Program-made: the position numbers and the translations under genes
Shown: positions 7,106 through 16,822 of the stretch, in pieces
How positions within the stretch are numbered: position 1 is the stretch's first letter
Layout: the number at the start of each line of letters is the position of its first letter
From: Roseococcus sp.
GTDB taxonomy: Bacteria > Pseudomonadota > Alphaproteobacteria > Acetobacterales > Acetobacteraceae
Direction: 5' to 3'
DNA length: 64,000 bases
Assembly (NCBI GenBank): GCA_026414745.1
Contig: JAOAIK010000042.1
Span: 53,404 to 117,403 of the forward strand
The notes under the pieces: generated by a model
The model's database searches: none
What the model was told of the DNA's origin: nothing
Seen by the model: only the letters and a program-made list of their open reading frames with translations

Positions 7106-7405
7106 CTAGTGAAACCCGTGATAGGCGAGGGTGCCGGTCACGATGGCGCCCATCGCCAGCACCAGCCCCGCCAGGCTCGAGACGAAGATCCCCCCTCCGG
7201 CCCCCACCCGATGGTTGGCGCGCGCATTGATCCGGCCGAAGGCGCGGCGCAGCGCGCCATAGACGAGCAGGCTGCCGGCCAGCCAGAGGCCGAGGAAGAC
7301 CATGACGCTCGCGATCTGCACCCAGGGTCTCCCGGCCGTTGCGGAACGGCGATCCTGCCTGTCCCTGCAATTCTTGTCGATACGGCGCGGAGGCGCCCTG
7401 TTCAA
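7106..7405 (-). CDS. small two-span membrane protein of unknown function
   Basis: A 99-residue ORF with two clear hydrophobic stretches: IASVMVFLGLWLAGSLLVYGAL and, after a short polar loop, IFVSSLAGLVLAMGAIVTGTLAYHGF. The long form starts with TTG, which overlaps the stop of the upstream reductase gene as TTGA. Its first 28 residues are Arg-rich and look less convincing. Starts at the internal GTG (VQIASV) or ATG (MVFLGL) are plausible alternatives. I do not recognise the family. It is the last gene of the minus-strand run and converges on nadX. I judge it real mainly from the membrane segments and the tight fit, with the start uncertain. Confidence 0.5.
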   Translation of the reverse strand: MNRAPPRRIDKNCRDRQDRRSATAGRPWVQIASVMVFLGLWLAGSLLVYGALRRAFGRINARANHRVGAGGGIFVSSLAGLVLAMGAIVTGTLAYHGFH

Positions 7406-8379
7406 CCGGGGACCATCACGATCTTCCCGAAATGCGCGTTGGCCCGCATGTGGGCCAGCGCCGCCTCTACCTCGTCGAGGGAGAAGACGCGGTCGATGGG
7501 CAGGCGCAGCCGCCCCTCGGAGAGCGGCGTCCAGAGATCCTCGCGCATGCGGCGGACGATCTCGCGCACCTCCGCCACGCTGCGGGTGCGGAAGGTGACG
7601 CCGATGTAGCTGATGCGCCGCGCCGCGTGCAGGTCGAAGTCGAACTCCGCCTTCATGCCGCCCAGCCGCCCCACATTGACGATGCGCCCCAGGATGGCGG
7701 TGGCCGAGAGCGTCTGCGAGACGAGCGGGCCCGAGACCATGTCCACCACCGTGTCCACGCCGCGCCCGCCGGTGGCTTCCAGCACCTGCGCCATCCAGCC
7801 GGGATCATTCGTGTCCACCGCCAGGGTGGCGCCGAACTCGGCCAGCCGCGCGCGCCGGCCGGGATGGGTGGAGCTGCCGACGACGACCGTGGCCCCCATC
7901 AGTCGCGCGATCTGCAGCCCCATCAGCCCGACGCCCGAGGAGGCGCCCTGGATCATGACGGCGCTGCCGGGCTTGCAGAGCCCGTGCGTCACCACCGCGT
8001 CGTGCATGGTCTGCAGGGCGATGGGCAGGCTCGCCGCCACCTCCCAGGACATGTTGGCCTCGGGCAGCGGGGTGACGCGGCCCCAGTCCGCCACCGCATA
8101 TTCGGCATAGGAGGCGGGCAGGGAGGCCATCACGCGCATCCCGGGCCGGAGGGAGTCCGGCACCTCGGCGCCCACCTCCACCACCTCGCCCGCGCCCTCG
8201 AGGCCCGGGATGGCGCCCGGGCCGCCGATGCTGCCATGCCGGTGCCCCGCGGCGACGCCGAGGTCGGCGCGGTTCAGCCCGATGGCGCGCAGGCGGATCA
8301 GCACCTGCTCCGGCCCGGGCCGCGGCTCGGGCACCTGCTGCACGACGAGGCCCTGTTCGGTGACGACGGCGGCTTTCAT
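7402..8379 (-). CDS. MDR-family zinc-independent NADPH:quinone-type oxidoreductase
   Basis: A 325-residue medium-chain dehydrogenase/reductase. Domains: an N-terminal GroES-like fold (residues 1-110, with LNRADLGVAAG and PGLEGAGEVVEVG) and a nucleotide-binding domain with GASSGVGLMGLQIARLMGA near residues 145-163. The cysteine and histidine ligands for catalytic zinc are missing, which fits the quinone oxidoreductase/enoyl reductase branch rather than zinc alcohol dehydrogenases. It probably uses NADPH to reduce a quinone or conjugated enone; the substrate is unknown. It follows the LysE gene by 12 bases on the same strand and is coupled to the small membrane protein downstream. Confidence 0.85.
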   Translation of the reverse strand: MKAAVVTEQGLVVQQVPEPRPGPEQVLIRLRAIGLNRADLGVAAGHRHGSIGGPGAIPGLEGAGEVVEVGAEVPDSLRPGMRVMASLPASYAEYAVADWGRVTPLPEANMSWEVAASLPIALQTMHDAVVTHGLCKPGSAVMIQGASSGVGLMGLQIARLMGATVVVGSSTHPGRRARLAEFGATLAVDTNDPGWMAQVLEATGGRGVDTVVDMVSGPLVSQTLSATAILGRIVNVGRLGGMKAEFDFDLHAARRISYIGVTFRTRSVAEVREIVRRMREDLWTPLSEGRLRLPIDRVFSLDEVEAALAHMRANAHFGKIVMVPG

Positions 8380-8391
8380 GGGGGCGTTTCC

Positions 8392-9015
8392 TCACGCGGG
8401 ACGACGAAAGAGCAGGACACCGAGGCCGAGTGCGGCCAGCGCCGCCCCCGAGCCCTGGCGCAGGCGGCGCAGCATGCCCGGCCAGTCGAGCAGCCCCTGG
8501 CGCAGTCGCTCCGCAAGCAGCGCGACCAGCAGGTCCACGCCCGTGTTCAGCACGACGCAGAGAGTGCCCAGCACGGCGAACTGCACGAGCACGGAGCCGG
8601 CCTCCGCGCTCACGAACTGCGGCAGGAAGGCGAGGAAGAAGGCCGCGGTCTTGGGGTTCAGCGCCTCGACCAGCACGCCCTCGCGGAAGGGACGGCCGGC
8701 GCGGCCGAGCACGAGCTCCTGCTCCTCGCCGGCGTTGCGGAAAGTGCGCCAGCCGAGCCAGAGGAGGTAGAGCGCGCCCGCAAGCTTCAGCAGGGTGAAC
8801 AGCTCCGCGCTCGCCAGGACCAGCGCGGAGACTCCCAGGGCGCCGGCCAGCACATGCGCCAAGCCTCCCACCCCCGTGCCCAGAGAGGAGAGCACACCCG
8901 CGCGCCGTCCGGCCGCCATGCTGCGTGCGGCGACGTAGAGCATCCCGGGCCCCGGGCTCAGCGCCAACACGAGAGCCGCGGCGAGGAAGAGGAGCAGTGT
9001 CGTGCTGTCGGGCAT
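8392..9015 (-). CDS. LysE/RhtB-family exporter
   Basis: A 207-residue inner-membrane protein of the LysE/RhtB translocator family, which exports amino acids or related metabolites. The hallmark SPGPGMLYVAARSMAAGRRAG lies just after the first span, followed by GVGGLAHVLAGALG, and there are about six spans in all. I start it at the ATG at 9015 (MPDSTTLLLFL) rather than the ORF track's 9051, since the extra 12 residues would overlap the upstream GNAT gene and lack hydrophobicity. Four bases separate it from that GNAT gene. The exported substrate cannot be told from sequence. Confidence 0.88.
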   Translation of the reverse strand: MPDSTTLLLFLAAALVLALSPGPGMLYVAARSMAAGRRAGVLSSLGTGVGGLAHVLAGALGVSALVLASAELFTLLKLAGALYLLWLGWRTFRNAGEEQELVLGRAGRPFREGVLVEALNPKTAAFFLAFLPQFVSAEAGSVLVQFAVLGTLCVVLNTGVDLLVALLAERLRQGLLDWPGMLRRLRQGSGAALAALGLGVLLFRRPA

Positions 9016-9019
9016 GGGC

Positions 9020-9454
9020 TCAGAGCTTCTTGCGATACCAGATGCGCGCATGGCCGGGGGGCATGCCGTCCAGCCGGCCGGCCTCGACCCAGCCGTTGCG
9101 CTCCCAGAAATGCGGCGCCTGGAAGCTGAAGGTGTCGGTGTAGGCGTCGGTGCAGCCGCGCGCGCGCGCGATGGCCTCGGCGCGGGCCAGCAGCTCGGTG
9201 CCGAGGCCCCGGCCGCGCACCTCGCGCGCCAGCCACAGCCAGTCGATGAACAGCCAGTTCCAGTAGGTGAGGCCGAGCAGCCCGCCCTTCACCACCTCCG
9301 CCTCGTCGCGCGCCAGCACGGTGACGGGCTCGCGGTCATAGGGCCCGCCCATTTCCTGGTTGAACAGGTGCAGACCGCGCTGGATGGCGGCGACGGCCTC
9401 CAGCTCGGGATAGTCGTCGTCGCTGATGGTGATGCGCGGCGCGGGCGCCGTCAC
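9020..9454 (-). CDS. GNAT-family N-acetyltransferase
   Basis: A 144-residue acetyltransferase with the GNAT core. The acetyl-CoA loop appears as EVRGRGLGTELLARAEAIAR (the R/QxxGxG/A motif) near residues 77-96, followed by the C-terminal strand FSFQAPHFWERNGWVEAGRL. The ORF track extends to 9919, but that part lies over the CopD-like gene. I chose GTG 9454, which overlaps the CopD-like stop as GTGA. The acetylated substrate is unknown. Similar GNATs with an APHFWERNGW-type segment modify small amines or act as resistance proteins (family knowledge). It belongs to the minus-strand run that starts at glpK. Confidence 0.82.
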   Translation of the reverse strand: MTAPAPRITISDDDYPELEAVAAIQRGLHLFNQEMGGPYDREPVTVLARDEAEVVKGGLLGLTYWNWLFIDWLWLAREVRGRGLGTELLARAEAIARARGCTDAYTDTFSFQAPHFWERNGWVEAGRLDGMPPGHARIWYRKKL

Positions 9455-9909
9455 CCGAGCCGCCCCCAGGCCGCGACGCCCACGGTGAGCAGGCCGAGGC
9501 CGAGGTTGATGCTCACCATCTGGCGCAGCGTCTCGTTCGCCGCCGCGGCGGCCTTGAGGTCTCCGGCCGCCAGCGCCGCGCGCATCTGCCGCCAGGGCCC
9601 GGTGAAGAGGGCGACGTAGATCGCGCCCATCAGCAGCCCGGTCAGGTGCATCAGGTGCACATGCCAGCCCGCGCCGCGGAAGCCGCCGTAATGGCCGAAG
9701 AGCAGGACATAGCCCGAGAGCAGCACGATGGGCATGGCGTGCCACACGATCAGGAAGAAGCGCCGGTGCACGCCGCCCAGCAGGGCGAGGCGCTGCGCGG
9801 GCTCCAGCGCGGCGAGGGCGGGCCGCAGCGCGAGGATGGCGAAGGCCATGCCCCCGACCCAGAGCACGGCGAACAGGACGTGAAGGAGGTAGGCGAGGTT
9901 TGCGATCAT
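9451..9909 (-). CDS. CopD-like four-span membrane protein
   Basis: A 152-residue integral membrane protein with four hydrophobic helices. Features seen: LLHVLFAVLWVGGMAF in span 1, a histidine in FLIVWHAMPIVLLSGY, HVHLMHLTGLLMGA in span 3, and a final VSINLGLGLLTVGVAA. The His-rich helical pattern resembles CopD-family and related heme- or copper-handling membrane proteins, though no CopC or other copper gene is nearby. The ATG is at 9909. The stop is shared with the GNAT start (GTGA). Nine bases separate it from the upstream ParA gene. Function is tentative. Confidence 0.7.
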   Translation of the reverse strand: MIANLAYLLHVLFAVLWVGGMAFAILALRPALAALEPAQRLALLGGVHRRFFLIVWHAMPIVLLSGYVLLFGHYGGFRGAGWHVHLMHLTGLLMGAIYVALFTGPWRQMRAALAAGDLKAAAAANETLRQMVSINLGLGLLTVGVAAWGRLG

Positions 9910-9918
9910 GCCGGCACA

Positions 9919-10542
9919 CTACGCCGGGAAGCGCCGGAGGGAAGAGGCCAGGGCGCGCACCTCCTCGGCGGCCGCCCCGCGCGGGGCGGCCTCGGTGACG
10001 CCGAGGCCCAGCGCGAAGGCGCTGGCGAAGGCGGTGCGGTTGCCCAGGCTCTCGGCCATCACCGGGGCCTTGCGGCGCGCCAGCTCGTCCAGCACCACGT
10101 CGCGCAGCCGGCCCGAGGGCGGCAGGCGGTTCAGCACCAGCCGGTGCGGGCGCTTCTCGGCCTCGGCGAGCCCGATCGTCGCCTCGCTCGCCCAGAGATC
10201 GGGCAGGGAGGGCTGCAGCGGCACCAGCACGAGATCGGCGCCGCGAATGGCGAGGCGGCTGTCGGTCTCGGCATGCGGCGGCGTGTCCACCACCACGACA
10301 TCCATCTCCCGCCGCAGCCGGTCGAGCGCGCCGGCGAGCCGCCAGCCCGAGAGCGCCTCGAAGCGCAGCGGCGTCACGGCCTCGGGGCGCAGGGCGTGCC
10401 AGCGCGCGAGGGTGCGCTGCGGGTCGGCGTCGAGCAGCGCCACGCGCCGCCCGCCCTCGGCGAGCGCCACGGCCAGGTTGGCGGCGAGGGTGGATTTCCC
10501 CGCGCCCCCCTTCTGCTGCGCGACGGTGAGGACAAGCGCCAT
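9919..10542 (-). CDS. orphan ParA/MinD-type P-loop ATPase
   Basis: A 207-residue ParA-family ATPase with the deviant Walker A KGGAGKSTLAANLA at residues 11-24, LLDADPQRTLARW (A' motif) and VVVVDTPPHAETD (Walker B region). Such proteins position DNA, chemoreceptors, carboxysomes or other cargo by ATP-driven dimer cycling. No ParB, parS-like repeats, chemotaxis or flagellar gene is adjacent, so the cargo is unknown. The length is typical of short ParA/VirC1-like orphans without the N-terminal helix-turn-helix domain. It lies 43 bases after the AtuA-related gene and nine bases before the CopD-like gene. Confidence 0.88.
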   Translation of the reverse strand: MALVLTVAQQKGGAGKSTLAANLAVALAEGGRRVALLDADPQRTLARWHALRPEAVTPLRFEALSGWRLAGALDRLRREMDVVVVDTPPHAETDSRLAIRGADLVLVPLQPSLPDLWASEATIGLAEAEKRPHRLVLNRLPPSGRLRDVVLDELARRKAPVMAESLGNRTAFASAFALGLGVTEAAPRGAAAEEVRALASSLRRFPA

Positions 10543-10585
10543 CGGCCCGCTCCTGCGATTCCGCAGCCCATCATAGCAGCCGCGT

Positions 10586-10930
10586 TCAGTCGCGCGGCAG
10601 CAGCGCCCGGGGCACGCGCACCGTCAGCGACAGCAGGCGGAAGCTGTGGGTCTTGCCGTGGCCGTCCAGGTTGAGGCTGCCGTTCACCCCGCCCTCCAGC
10701 ACCTCGTCCACCACGAAGTTGAAGGCCGAGAGCAGCGGCAGATCGTAGCGCGTGCAGCGCGTGGCGCCGCGGTGGCGGAACAGGGCCAGCACCCGCGCCT
10801 CCGTCACCTGCTCGGCGAGCAGCGGATAGAGCGCGGGGTCGTAGGGAATGAGCGAGAGGTTCAGGCGGTTGCCCTTGTCTCCCGCGCGGCTGTGCGCCAG
10901 CCGGTGCAGCGGCACCTCCACCTCGCTCAT
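10586..10930 (-). CDS. AtuA-related small protein (C-terminal AtuA-like domain)
   Basis: A 114-residue protein with the segment LHRLAHSRAGDKGNRLNLSL, typical of the domain that follows the main AtuA domain in larger acyclic-terpene utilisation proteins, and an ending that includes GVNGSLNLDGHGKTHS. Here it is a separate gene whose ATG overlaps the atuA stop by four bases (ATGA), so the two products are likely made together and may form a complex. The ORF track's longer version (to 11173) runs into atuA in another frame. The biochemical role of this domain is not established. Confidence 0.8.
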   Translation of the reverse strand: MSEVEVPLHRLAHSRAGDKGNRLNLSLIPYDPALYPLLAEQVTEARVLALFRHRGATRCTRYDLPLLSAFNFVVDEVLEGGVNGSLNLDGHGKTHSFRLLSLTVRVPRALLPRD

Positions 10931-12300
10931 GCCGCGAACTCCCGCGCCTCGCGCACGGTCACGCGGGTGGGCACGCGCTCGCGCAGGACGAGGTGGCTGC
11001 GCGTCAGGATGCGGGGCGTGACGCGCCAGCGCGCCCCGCCCGTGCCGGCGGTGCCGCAGCACAGCAGGGCCAGCACCTCGCGCGCCGCCTGGTCGGCATC
11101 GTCGCGCCGGGCGGATTCCACGGCGAGGCGGATGCGGATGTCGGGCGGCTCGGGCCCCTCGTAGCCGCGCCACAGCGCGCCCGCGTCGCTGTCATGCACG
11201 GAGGCGACGCCGATCAGGTCCACCCGCGCGCGCACGGCGAGGCCGCGGCGGCGCAGCCGCTCCAGCAGCACATCGGCGGTGGCGCGGGCGCGGGCCAGCG
11301 CGTTGGGGCCGGCCACGCTCACCTCGCCCTCGCCGAGCCAGCTTCCCTCGAAGCTCGCCGTCACCTTCAGCGTCTCCGGCCGGGGGTGGCCGACGAGGCC
11401 CCGCACCGCCACGCGGTCGGGCCCCTCCTGCGCGAGGGTGCAGCGGGTGATGTCGAGCACCACGTCGGGGGTGACGTAGTGCGCGGGGTCGTGCAGCTCG
11501 TAGAGGAGCTGCTCCTTCACCGTGCGCAGGTCCACGAGGCCGCCGGTGTTCTCGGCCTTGGTGATCACGAGGCCGCCCTCGGCCGTCACTTCGGCGATGG
11601 GAAAGCCGATGTCGGCGGGGTCGGGGATGTCCTTCACGCCCGGGTCCCAGAACACGCCGCCGCTGACCTGGCTGCCGCATTCGAGCAGATGCCCCGCCGC
11701 CGCGCCGAGCGCGAGCGCCTGCCAGTCGTCGAAGCGCCAGCCGAAATGGTGCGCGAGCGGCGCGATGGCGAGGGCGGGGTCGCTGGTGCGGCCGGCCACC
11801 ACCACCTCGGCGCCGCGCGCGAGCGCCTCCACCAGCGGCTCGGCGCCGATATAGGCGTTGGCGGCGATCAGGCTCCAGGCGCCCATGTCGAGGCCGGCAT
11901 CGGCCTCGTGCACCGGAAGCTGCCCGCCCGCGACGAGCGGCGTCACGTCGTCGCCCTCGACGAGGCCGATGCGCAGCCCGGGCAGCCCCTGCGCGAGGGC
12001 GAGCCGCGCCACCGCCCGCGCCGCCGCCGGCGGGTTCGCCGCCCCCCAGTTGCCAAGCAGCGGGATGCGGTGGGCCTGCGCGGGCGCGAGGATGGGCGCG
12101 AGCAGCCGCTCCAGCATCGGCTCGTAGCCGAGCTCGGGGTCGCGCCGCTTCTCGAGATGGGCGAGCGCCACGGTGCGCTCGCCCAGCGTCTCGAAGAACA
12201 TGGCGGCCGGCAGGCCGCGCGCGATCAGGGTGCGCAGCACGGGGATGGGCGCGTCCACGCGGTCGCCCGAGAAGCCCGCGCCATTGCCGAGCAGGAACAT
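10927..12300 (-). CDS. AtuA-family (acyclic terpene utilisation) protein
   Basis: A 457-residue protein of the AtuA family, named for growth of Pseudomonas on citronellol/geraniol; the reaction is unknown. Recognisable pieces are GAGFSGDRVDAPIPVL at the N-terminus, GNWGAANPPAAARAVARLA, VVAGRTSDPALAIAPLAHHFGW and the central LLECGSQVSGG...KDIPDPADIGFPIAEV. The ORF track shows one 1067-residue frame to 14130; the upstream half is a shadow of glpK. I start at ATG 12300, two bases after the glpK stop. Other atu genes are absent, so terpene catabolism is not implied. Pairing with glycerol kinase is unusual. Confidence 0.85.
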   Translation of the reverse strand: MFLLGNGAGFSGDRVDAPIPVLRTLIARGLPAAMFFETLGERTVALAHLEKRRDPELGYEPMLERLLAPILAPAQAHRIPLLGNWGAANPPAAARAVARLALAQGLPGLRIGLVEGDDVTPLVAGGQLPVHEADAGLDMGAWSLIAANAYIGAEPLVEALARGAEVVVAGRTSDPALAIAPLAHHFGWRFDDWQALALGAAAGHLLECGSQVSGGVFWDPGVKDIPDPADIGFPIAEVTAEGGLVITKAENTGGLVDLRTVKEQLLYELHDPAHYVTPDVVLDITRCTLAQEGPDRVAVRGLVGHPRPETLKVTASFEGSWLGEGEVSVAGPNALARARATADVLLERLRRRGLAVRARVDLIGVASVHDSDAGALWRGYEGPEPPDIRIRLAVESARRDDADQAAREVLALLCCGTAGTGGARWRVTPRILTRSHLVLRERVPTRVTVREAREFAA

Positions 12301-12302
12301 GG

Positions 12303-13784
<1,482 letters not shown>

Positions 13785-13847
13785 GCGCGCGATCATGCGC
13801 CGCGGCGCACAGCGTGCGAAGTCCCTGCCGTTTCATGGCCATTCCGC

Positions 13848-13877
13848 TTGCGGCGGCGCAAAGGCGGCTCCTATCCT
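13848..13877 (+). promoter_or_regulatory. candidate sigma-70 type promoter for the exported PPC-like protein
   Basis: TTGCGG and TATCCT are separated by 18 bases and lie about 40 bases before the ATG at 13919, in the 134-base divergent gap shared with glpK. The match to consensus is moderate and read by eye. Confidence 0.4.
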
Positions 13878-13887
13878 CCCCGGCGCG

Positions 13888-13904
13888 GACACGACACGAC
13901 ACGA
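13888..13904 (+). repeat. short GACAC pentamer repeat in a 5' leader
   Basis: Three copies of GACAC plus GA lie directly before the purine-rich ribosome site (GAGGAAGGAAAG) of the gene at 13919. The copy number is low. Confidence 0.6.
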
Positions 13905-13918
13905 GGAAGGAAAGCCGC

Positions 13919-14389
13919 ATGCGTCTCACATCCCTCGCCGCCGGGGCCGTCCTGGCTCTCGGCGTGATCGCCGCGCCGGCGCCGGCGCAGAACTTCAACC
14001 TCAATCCGACCTTCGGCACCATCTCGCTGGTGGCCGGGTTCACGCCCGATCCGCGCTTCATCGACGTGACCGCGGGCGGCACCATCCAGGCGGATCGCCT
14101 CGGGCGGGACTGCGCGGGCACCATCGCCAACGCGCCCGATGTCCGGCTGAACTACACTGCCGGGAGCTTCCCGCTCTACCTCTTCGCGCAGTCGCGCGAG
14201 GACACCACGCTGGTGGTCAACCTGCCCGACGGGTCGTGGATCTGCAACGATGATTTCGACGGGCTGAACCCGGGCATTGTGCTGCAGCGCCCCTCCTCGG
14301 GGCAGTATGACATCTGGGTCGGGGTGTTCGGCGGCGGGCGGGGCATCCCCGCGCGGCTCGGCATCTCGGAACTGCCGCCGCGGCGCTGA
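13919..14389 (+). CDS. exported stand-alone PPC-like domain protein
   Basis: A 156-residue protein with a Sec signal peptide (MRLTSLAAGAVLALGVIAAPAPA, cleaved before QNFN). The mature part resembles a single bacterial pre-peptidase C-terminal (PPC)-type beta sandwich: the segments NAPDVRLNYTAG, TTLVVNLPDGSWICNDDFDG and SSGQYDIWVGVFGG follow that pattern. Two cysteines (in RDCAG and SWICN) could form a disulfide. No protease or other catalytic domain is attached. The ATG at 13919 has an excellent ribosome site. Database entries of this type are often labelled peptidase S1 without catalytic residues (from memory). Function unknown. Confidence 0.7.
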   Translation: MRLTSLAAGAVLALGVIAAPAPAQNFNLNPTFGTISLVAGFTPDPRFIDVTAGGTIQADRLGRDCAGTIANAPDVRLNYTAGSFPLYLFAQSREDTTLVVNLPDGSWICNDDFDGLNPGIVLQRPSSGQYDIWVGVFGGGRGIPARLGISELPPRR

Positions 14390-14392
14390 GGC

Positions 14393-15988
14393 TCAGCGCC
14401 CCTCCACCGCGCGGCGCAGCCGTTCGAGCAGCGCCGCGCGGGTCTCGTCGTCGGGCGCGGTGTCGAGCGCCTCCTCGATGCTGAGCAGCAGCGCGGCGCG
14501 CTGGTTGTGCCAGTCGGGCAGGCCCACCTCCTCCGGGTGCAGGCGCCGGGTGCGGGGCAGGCGCGGCCCCGGCGCGGGTGCGGCGCCGGGGGCCAGGCGG
14601 TAGCCCTCGTCCAGCACGGGGCGGGCGATGCGCGCCGCCGGCGCCACTCCTGCCGCCGCCAGCCGTGCCGCCAGCGCGCTGCTCGCCTCCGGCTCCCCAT
14701 GCACCAGGAAGACGCCGCCCGCCACCGGGCCCCGCGCGGCGGCCCAGCGCGTCAGCGCCGCGGCGTCGGCATGCGCGGAGTAGCCCTCGATGGTGGCGAT
14801 GCGCGCCGCCACCTTCACCGTCTCGCCCAGGATGCGCACGCGCCGCGCCCCCTCCTGCAGCAGCCGCCCGAGCGTGCCGGTCGCCTGGTAGCCCACCAGC
14901 GCCACGATGGTGCCCGGCTTCCAGAGATTGGCCAGCAGGTGCTGGCGGATGCGCCCCGCCTCGCACATGCCGCTGCCGGCGAGGATGATGCGGAACCCCG
15001 GGGCGCGCGCCAGGCGCCGGCTCTCCTCGGCGTCGGTGACATGCACCACCTGCGGCGCGGCCAGCGCGGCGCGCAGCCGCGCCCCCTCCTCCATCGCCGC
15101 GGCGTGGCGGGCGAAGACGCGGCTCGCGCGGATCGCGAGCGGGCTGTCGAGGTGGATGGGCGCGCGCGGCGCCTCGCCCGCCTCCATCAGCCGCACCAGG
15201 TCGAGGATCACCTCCTGCGCGCGCTCCACCGCGAAGGTCGGGATCAGCAGCGCCGCCTCGGCCTGGGCCGCCTCGCGCAGCAGGGCGGCGAGGGCGGCGC
15301 GCCGGCCGGCCTCCTCCACCTGCGGGCGTTCCGTGTCGCCATAGGTGGATTCGAGGATCAGGTGGTCGAGCCCGCCCGAGGGCCCCTCGGGGTCGGGCTG
15401 CATGTTCACGCCCGGCTGGCCGATGTCGCCCGAGACGAGCAGGCGCATGGGCCCGGTCCCGGTCTCGATGGCGATCTCGATGGAGGCCGAGCCCAGCATG
15501 TGCCCCGCATTCCACCAGCGCGCCGAAAGCCCGGGCAGCGGCTCGATCCACTCGCCATAGGCGAGGGGGCGGAACTGCTCGAGGCAGCGCTCCGCGTCCT
15601 CGGCGGTGTAGATCGGCGCCACATCGGCCCGGCCGCGGCGGCGATTGCGGCGGTTGAGGATCTCCACCTCGCTCTCCTGGATATGCCCGGCATCGGGCAG
15701 CATGCAGGAGCAGAGATCGGCCGTGGCGCGGGTGGCGTGGATGGGGCCGCGGTAGCCCGCCTTGGTCAGCCGCGGCAGCAGCCCGCTGTGGTCGATGTGC
15801 GCGTGGGTGAGCAGCACGGCCGACAGCGAGCGCGGCTCGAAGGGGAAGGGCTCGTGGTTCAGCGCCTTCAGCGTCTTCGGCCCCTGGAACATGCCGCAAT
15901 CCACCAGCACGCGGCCGCGCGGCGTCTCGAGGAACAGGCACATGCCCGTGACGGTGCGGGCGGCGCCGCAGACGCGCAGCGTGACCAT
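14393..15988 (-). CDS. beta-CASP metallo-beta-lactamase-fold RNase-like protein
   Basis: A 531-residue MBL-fold protein of the beta-CASP group (YSH1/CPSF73-like exonucleases). The zinc-binding THAHIDHSG motif is near residue 63, AGHMLGSASIEI near 161 and VSGDIG near 185. The beta-CASP helicase-like insertion then starts at LILESTYGD, with PTFAVERAQE, ILAGSGMCEAGRI and the closing YSAHADAAALTRWA and VHGEPEA motifs. It probably processes RNA in the cytoplasm. The C-terminal 70 residues are Pro/Ala-rich with a helical tail. It converges with the PPC protein (3-base gap) and diverges from the LOG gene. Confidence 0.9.
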   Translation of the reverse strand: MVTLRVCGAARTVTGMCLFLETPRGRVLVDCGMFQGPKTLKALNHEPFPFEPRSLSAVLLTHAHIDHSGLLPRLTKAGYRGPIHATRATADLCSCMLPDAGHIQESEVEILNRRNRRRGRADVAPIYTAEDAERCLEQFRPLAYGEWIEPLPGLSARWWNAGHMLGSASIEIAIETGTGPMRLLVSGDIGQPGVNMQPDPEGPSGGLDHLILESTYGDTERPQVEEAGRRAALAALLREAAQAEAALLIPTFAVERAQEVILDLVRLMEAGEAPRAPIHLDSPLAIRASRVFARHAAAMEEGARLRAALAAPQVVHVTDAEESRRLARAPGFRIILAGSGMCEAGRIRQHLLANLWKPGTIVALVGYQATGTLGRLLQEGARRVRILGETVKVAARIATIEGYSAHADAAALTRWAAARGPVAGGVFLVHGEPEASSALAARLAAAGVAPAARIARPVLDEGYRLAPGAAPAPGPRLPRTRRLHPEEVGLPDWHNQRAALLLSIEEALDTAPDDETRAALLERLRRAVEGR

Positions 15989-16072
15989 GCGGTGCGGCCT
16001 CCCTCATCCTCGCCGACTCTGGCAGCATAGCGCCGCACGGCCGCGCCGCCAGCCGCGCGCACCGGAGGGAGC

Positions 16073-16822
16073 ATGACGAGAGGCCGCCGCGCGAAGGACT
16101 GGCCGAGCTATCGCCTCGCGCTGCTGGATCACGACTTCCTGCGCAGCCCCGCCGCGCGCGGGGTGCGGCTGCAGCTCGAGCAGATGAAGGCCGAGGAGGC
16201 GCTGCGCGCCGCGGGCATCCGCTCCACCATCGTGGTCTTCGGCGGCTCGCGCGTGCGCGAGGACGGGCCCGGCGCGCAGCCGCGCTGGTATGCCGAGGCG
16301 CGGCGCTTCGGCCGCCTGGCCTCGGAGCGCGGGGGCGCACTGCACCCCGTGGGCGGCTGGCGCGACAACGTGATCGCGACCGGCGGCGGGCCCGGCATCA
16401 TGGAGGCCGCCTGCCGCGGCGCGCGCGAGGCCGGCGCCCCCGCCATCGGCTTCAACATCCGCCTGCCGCGCGAGCAGGCGCCCAACCGCTACACCACGCG
16501 CGAGCTCACCTTCCAGTTCCACTACTTCGCCATCCGCAAGCTGCATCTCGCCATGCGCGCGCGGGCGCTGGTGGTCTTCCCCGGCGGCTTCGGCACGCTG
16601 GACGAGCTGTTCGAGATTCTCACCCTGCGCCAGTCCGGGCGCATGGGCGCGGTGCCCGTGGTGCTGGTGGACGAGGCCTTCTGGCGCGGCATCGTCGCCT
16701 GGGAGAGGCTGGTCGAGACCGGGATGATCGAACCGGCCGACCTCGACCTGCTGCGCTTCGCACCCAACGCGGCGGCGGCGTGGCAGGCGCTGGAGGCGGC
16801 CGGCGTGGCGGTGCGCGGATGA
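16073..16822 (+). CDS. LOG-family protein
   Basis: A 249-residue LOG (lysine decarboxylase-like/phosphoribohydrolase) protein. Signature motifs: GGGPGIMEAACRGAREAG near residues 104-121 and PGGFGTLDELFE near 169-180, which hold the nucleotide-binding and catalytic residues. Characterised members cleave ribose 5-phosphate from nucleoside monophosphates such as cytokinin precursors or AMP; the substrate here is unknown. The N-terminus is longer than in minimal LOG proteins. The start ATG follows GGAGGGAGC. Its stop overlaps the ATG of the SbmA-like transporter (ATGA), so the two are co-expressed. Confidence 0.88.
   Translation: MTRGRRAKDWPSYRLALLDHDFLRSPAARGVRLQLEQMKAEEALRAAGIRSTIVVFGGSRVREDGPGAQPRWYAEARRFGRLASERGGALHPVGGWRDNVIATGGGPGIMEAACRGAREAGAPAIGFNIRLPREQAPNRYTTRELTFQFHYFAIRKLHLAMRARALVVFPGGFGTLDELFEILTLRQSGRMGAVPVVLVDEAFWRGIVAWERLVETGMIEPADLDLLRFAPNAAAAWQALEAAGVAVRG

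Noticed and set aside
9919-10542. Plasmid partition locus, implying a plasmid or integrated element
   Set aside because: ParA is alone, with no ParB, parS-like repeats, replication or transfer genes, and base composition does not change around it.
13888-13904. Phase-variable repeat
   Set aside because: Only about 3.4 copies of a pentamer, too few to expect frequent slippage.
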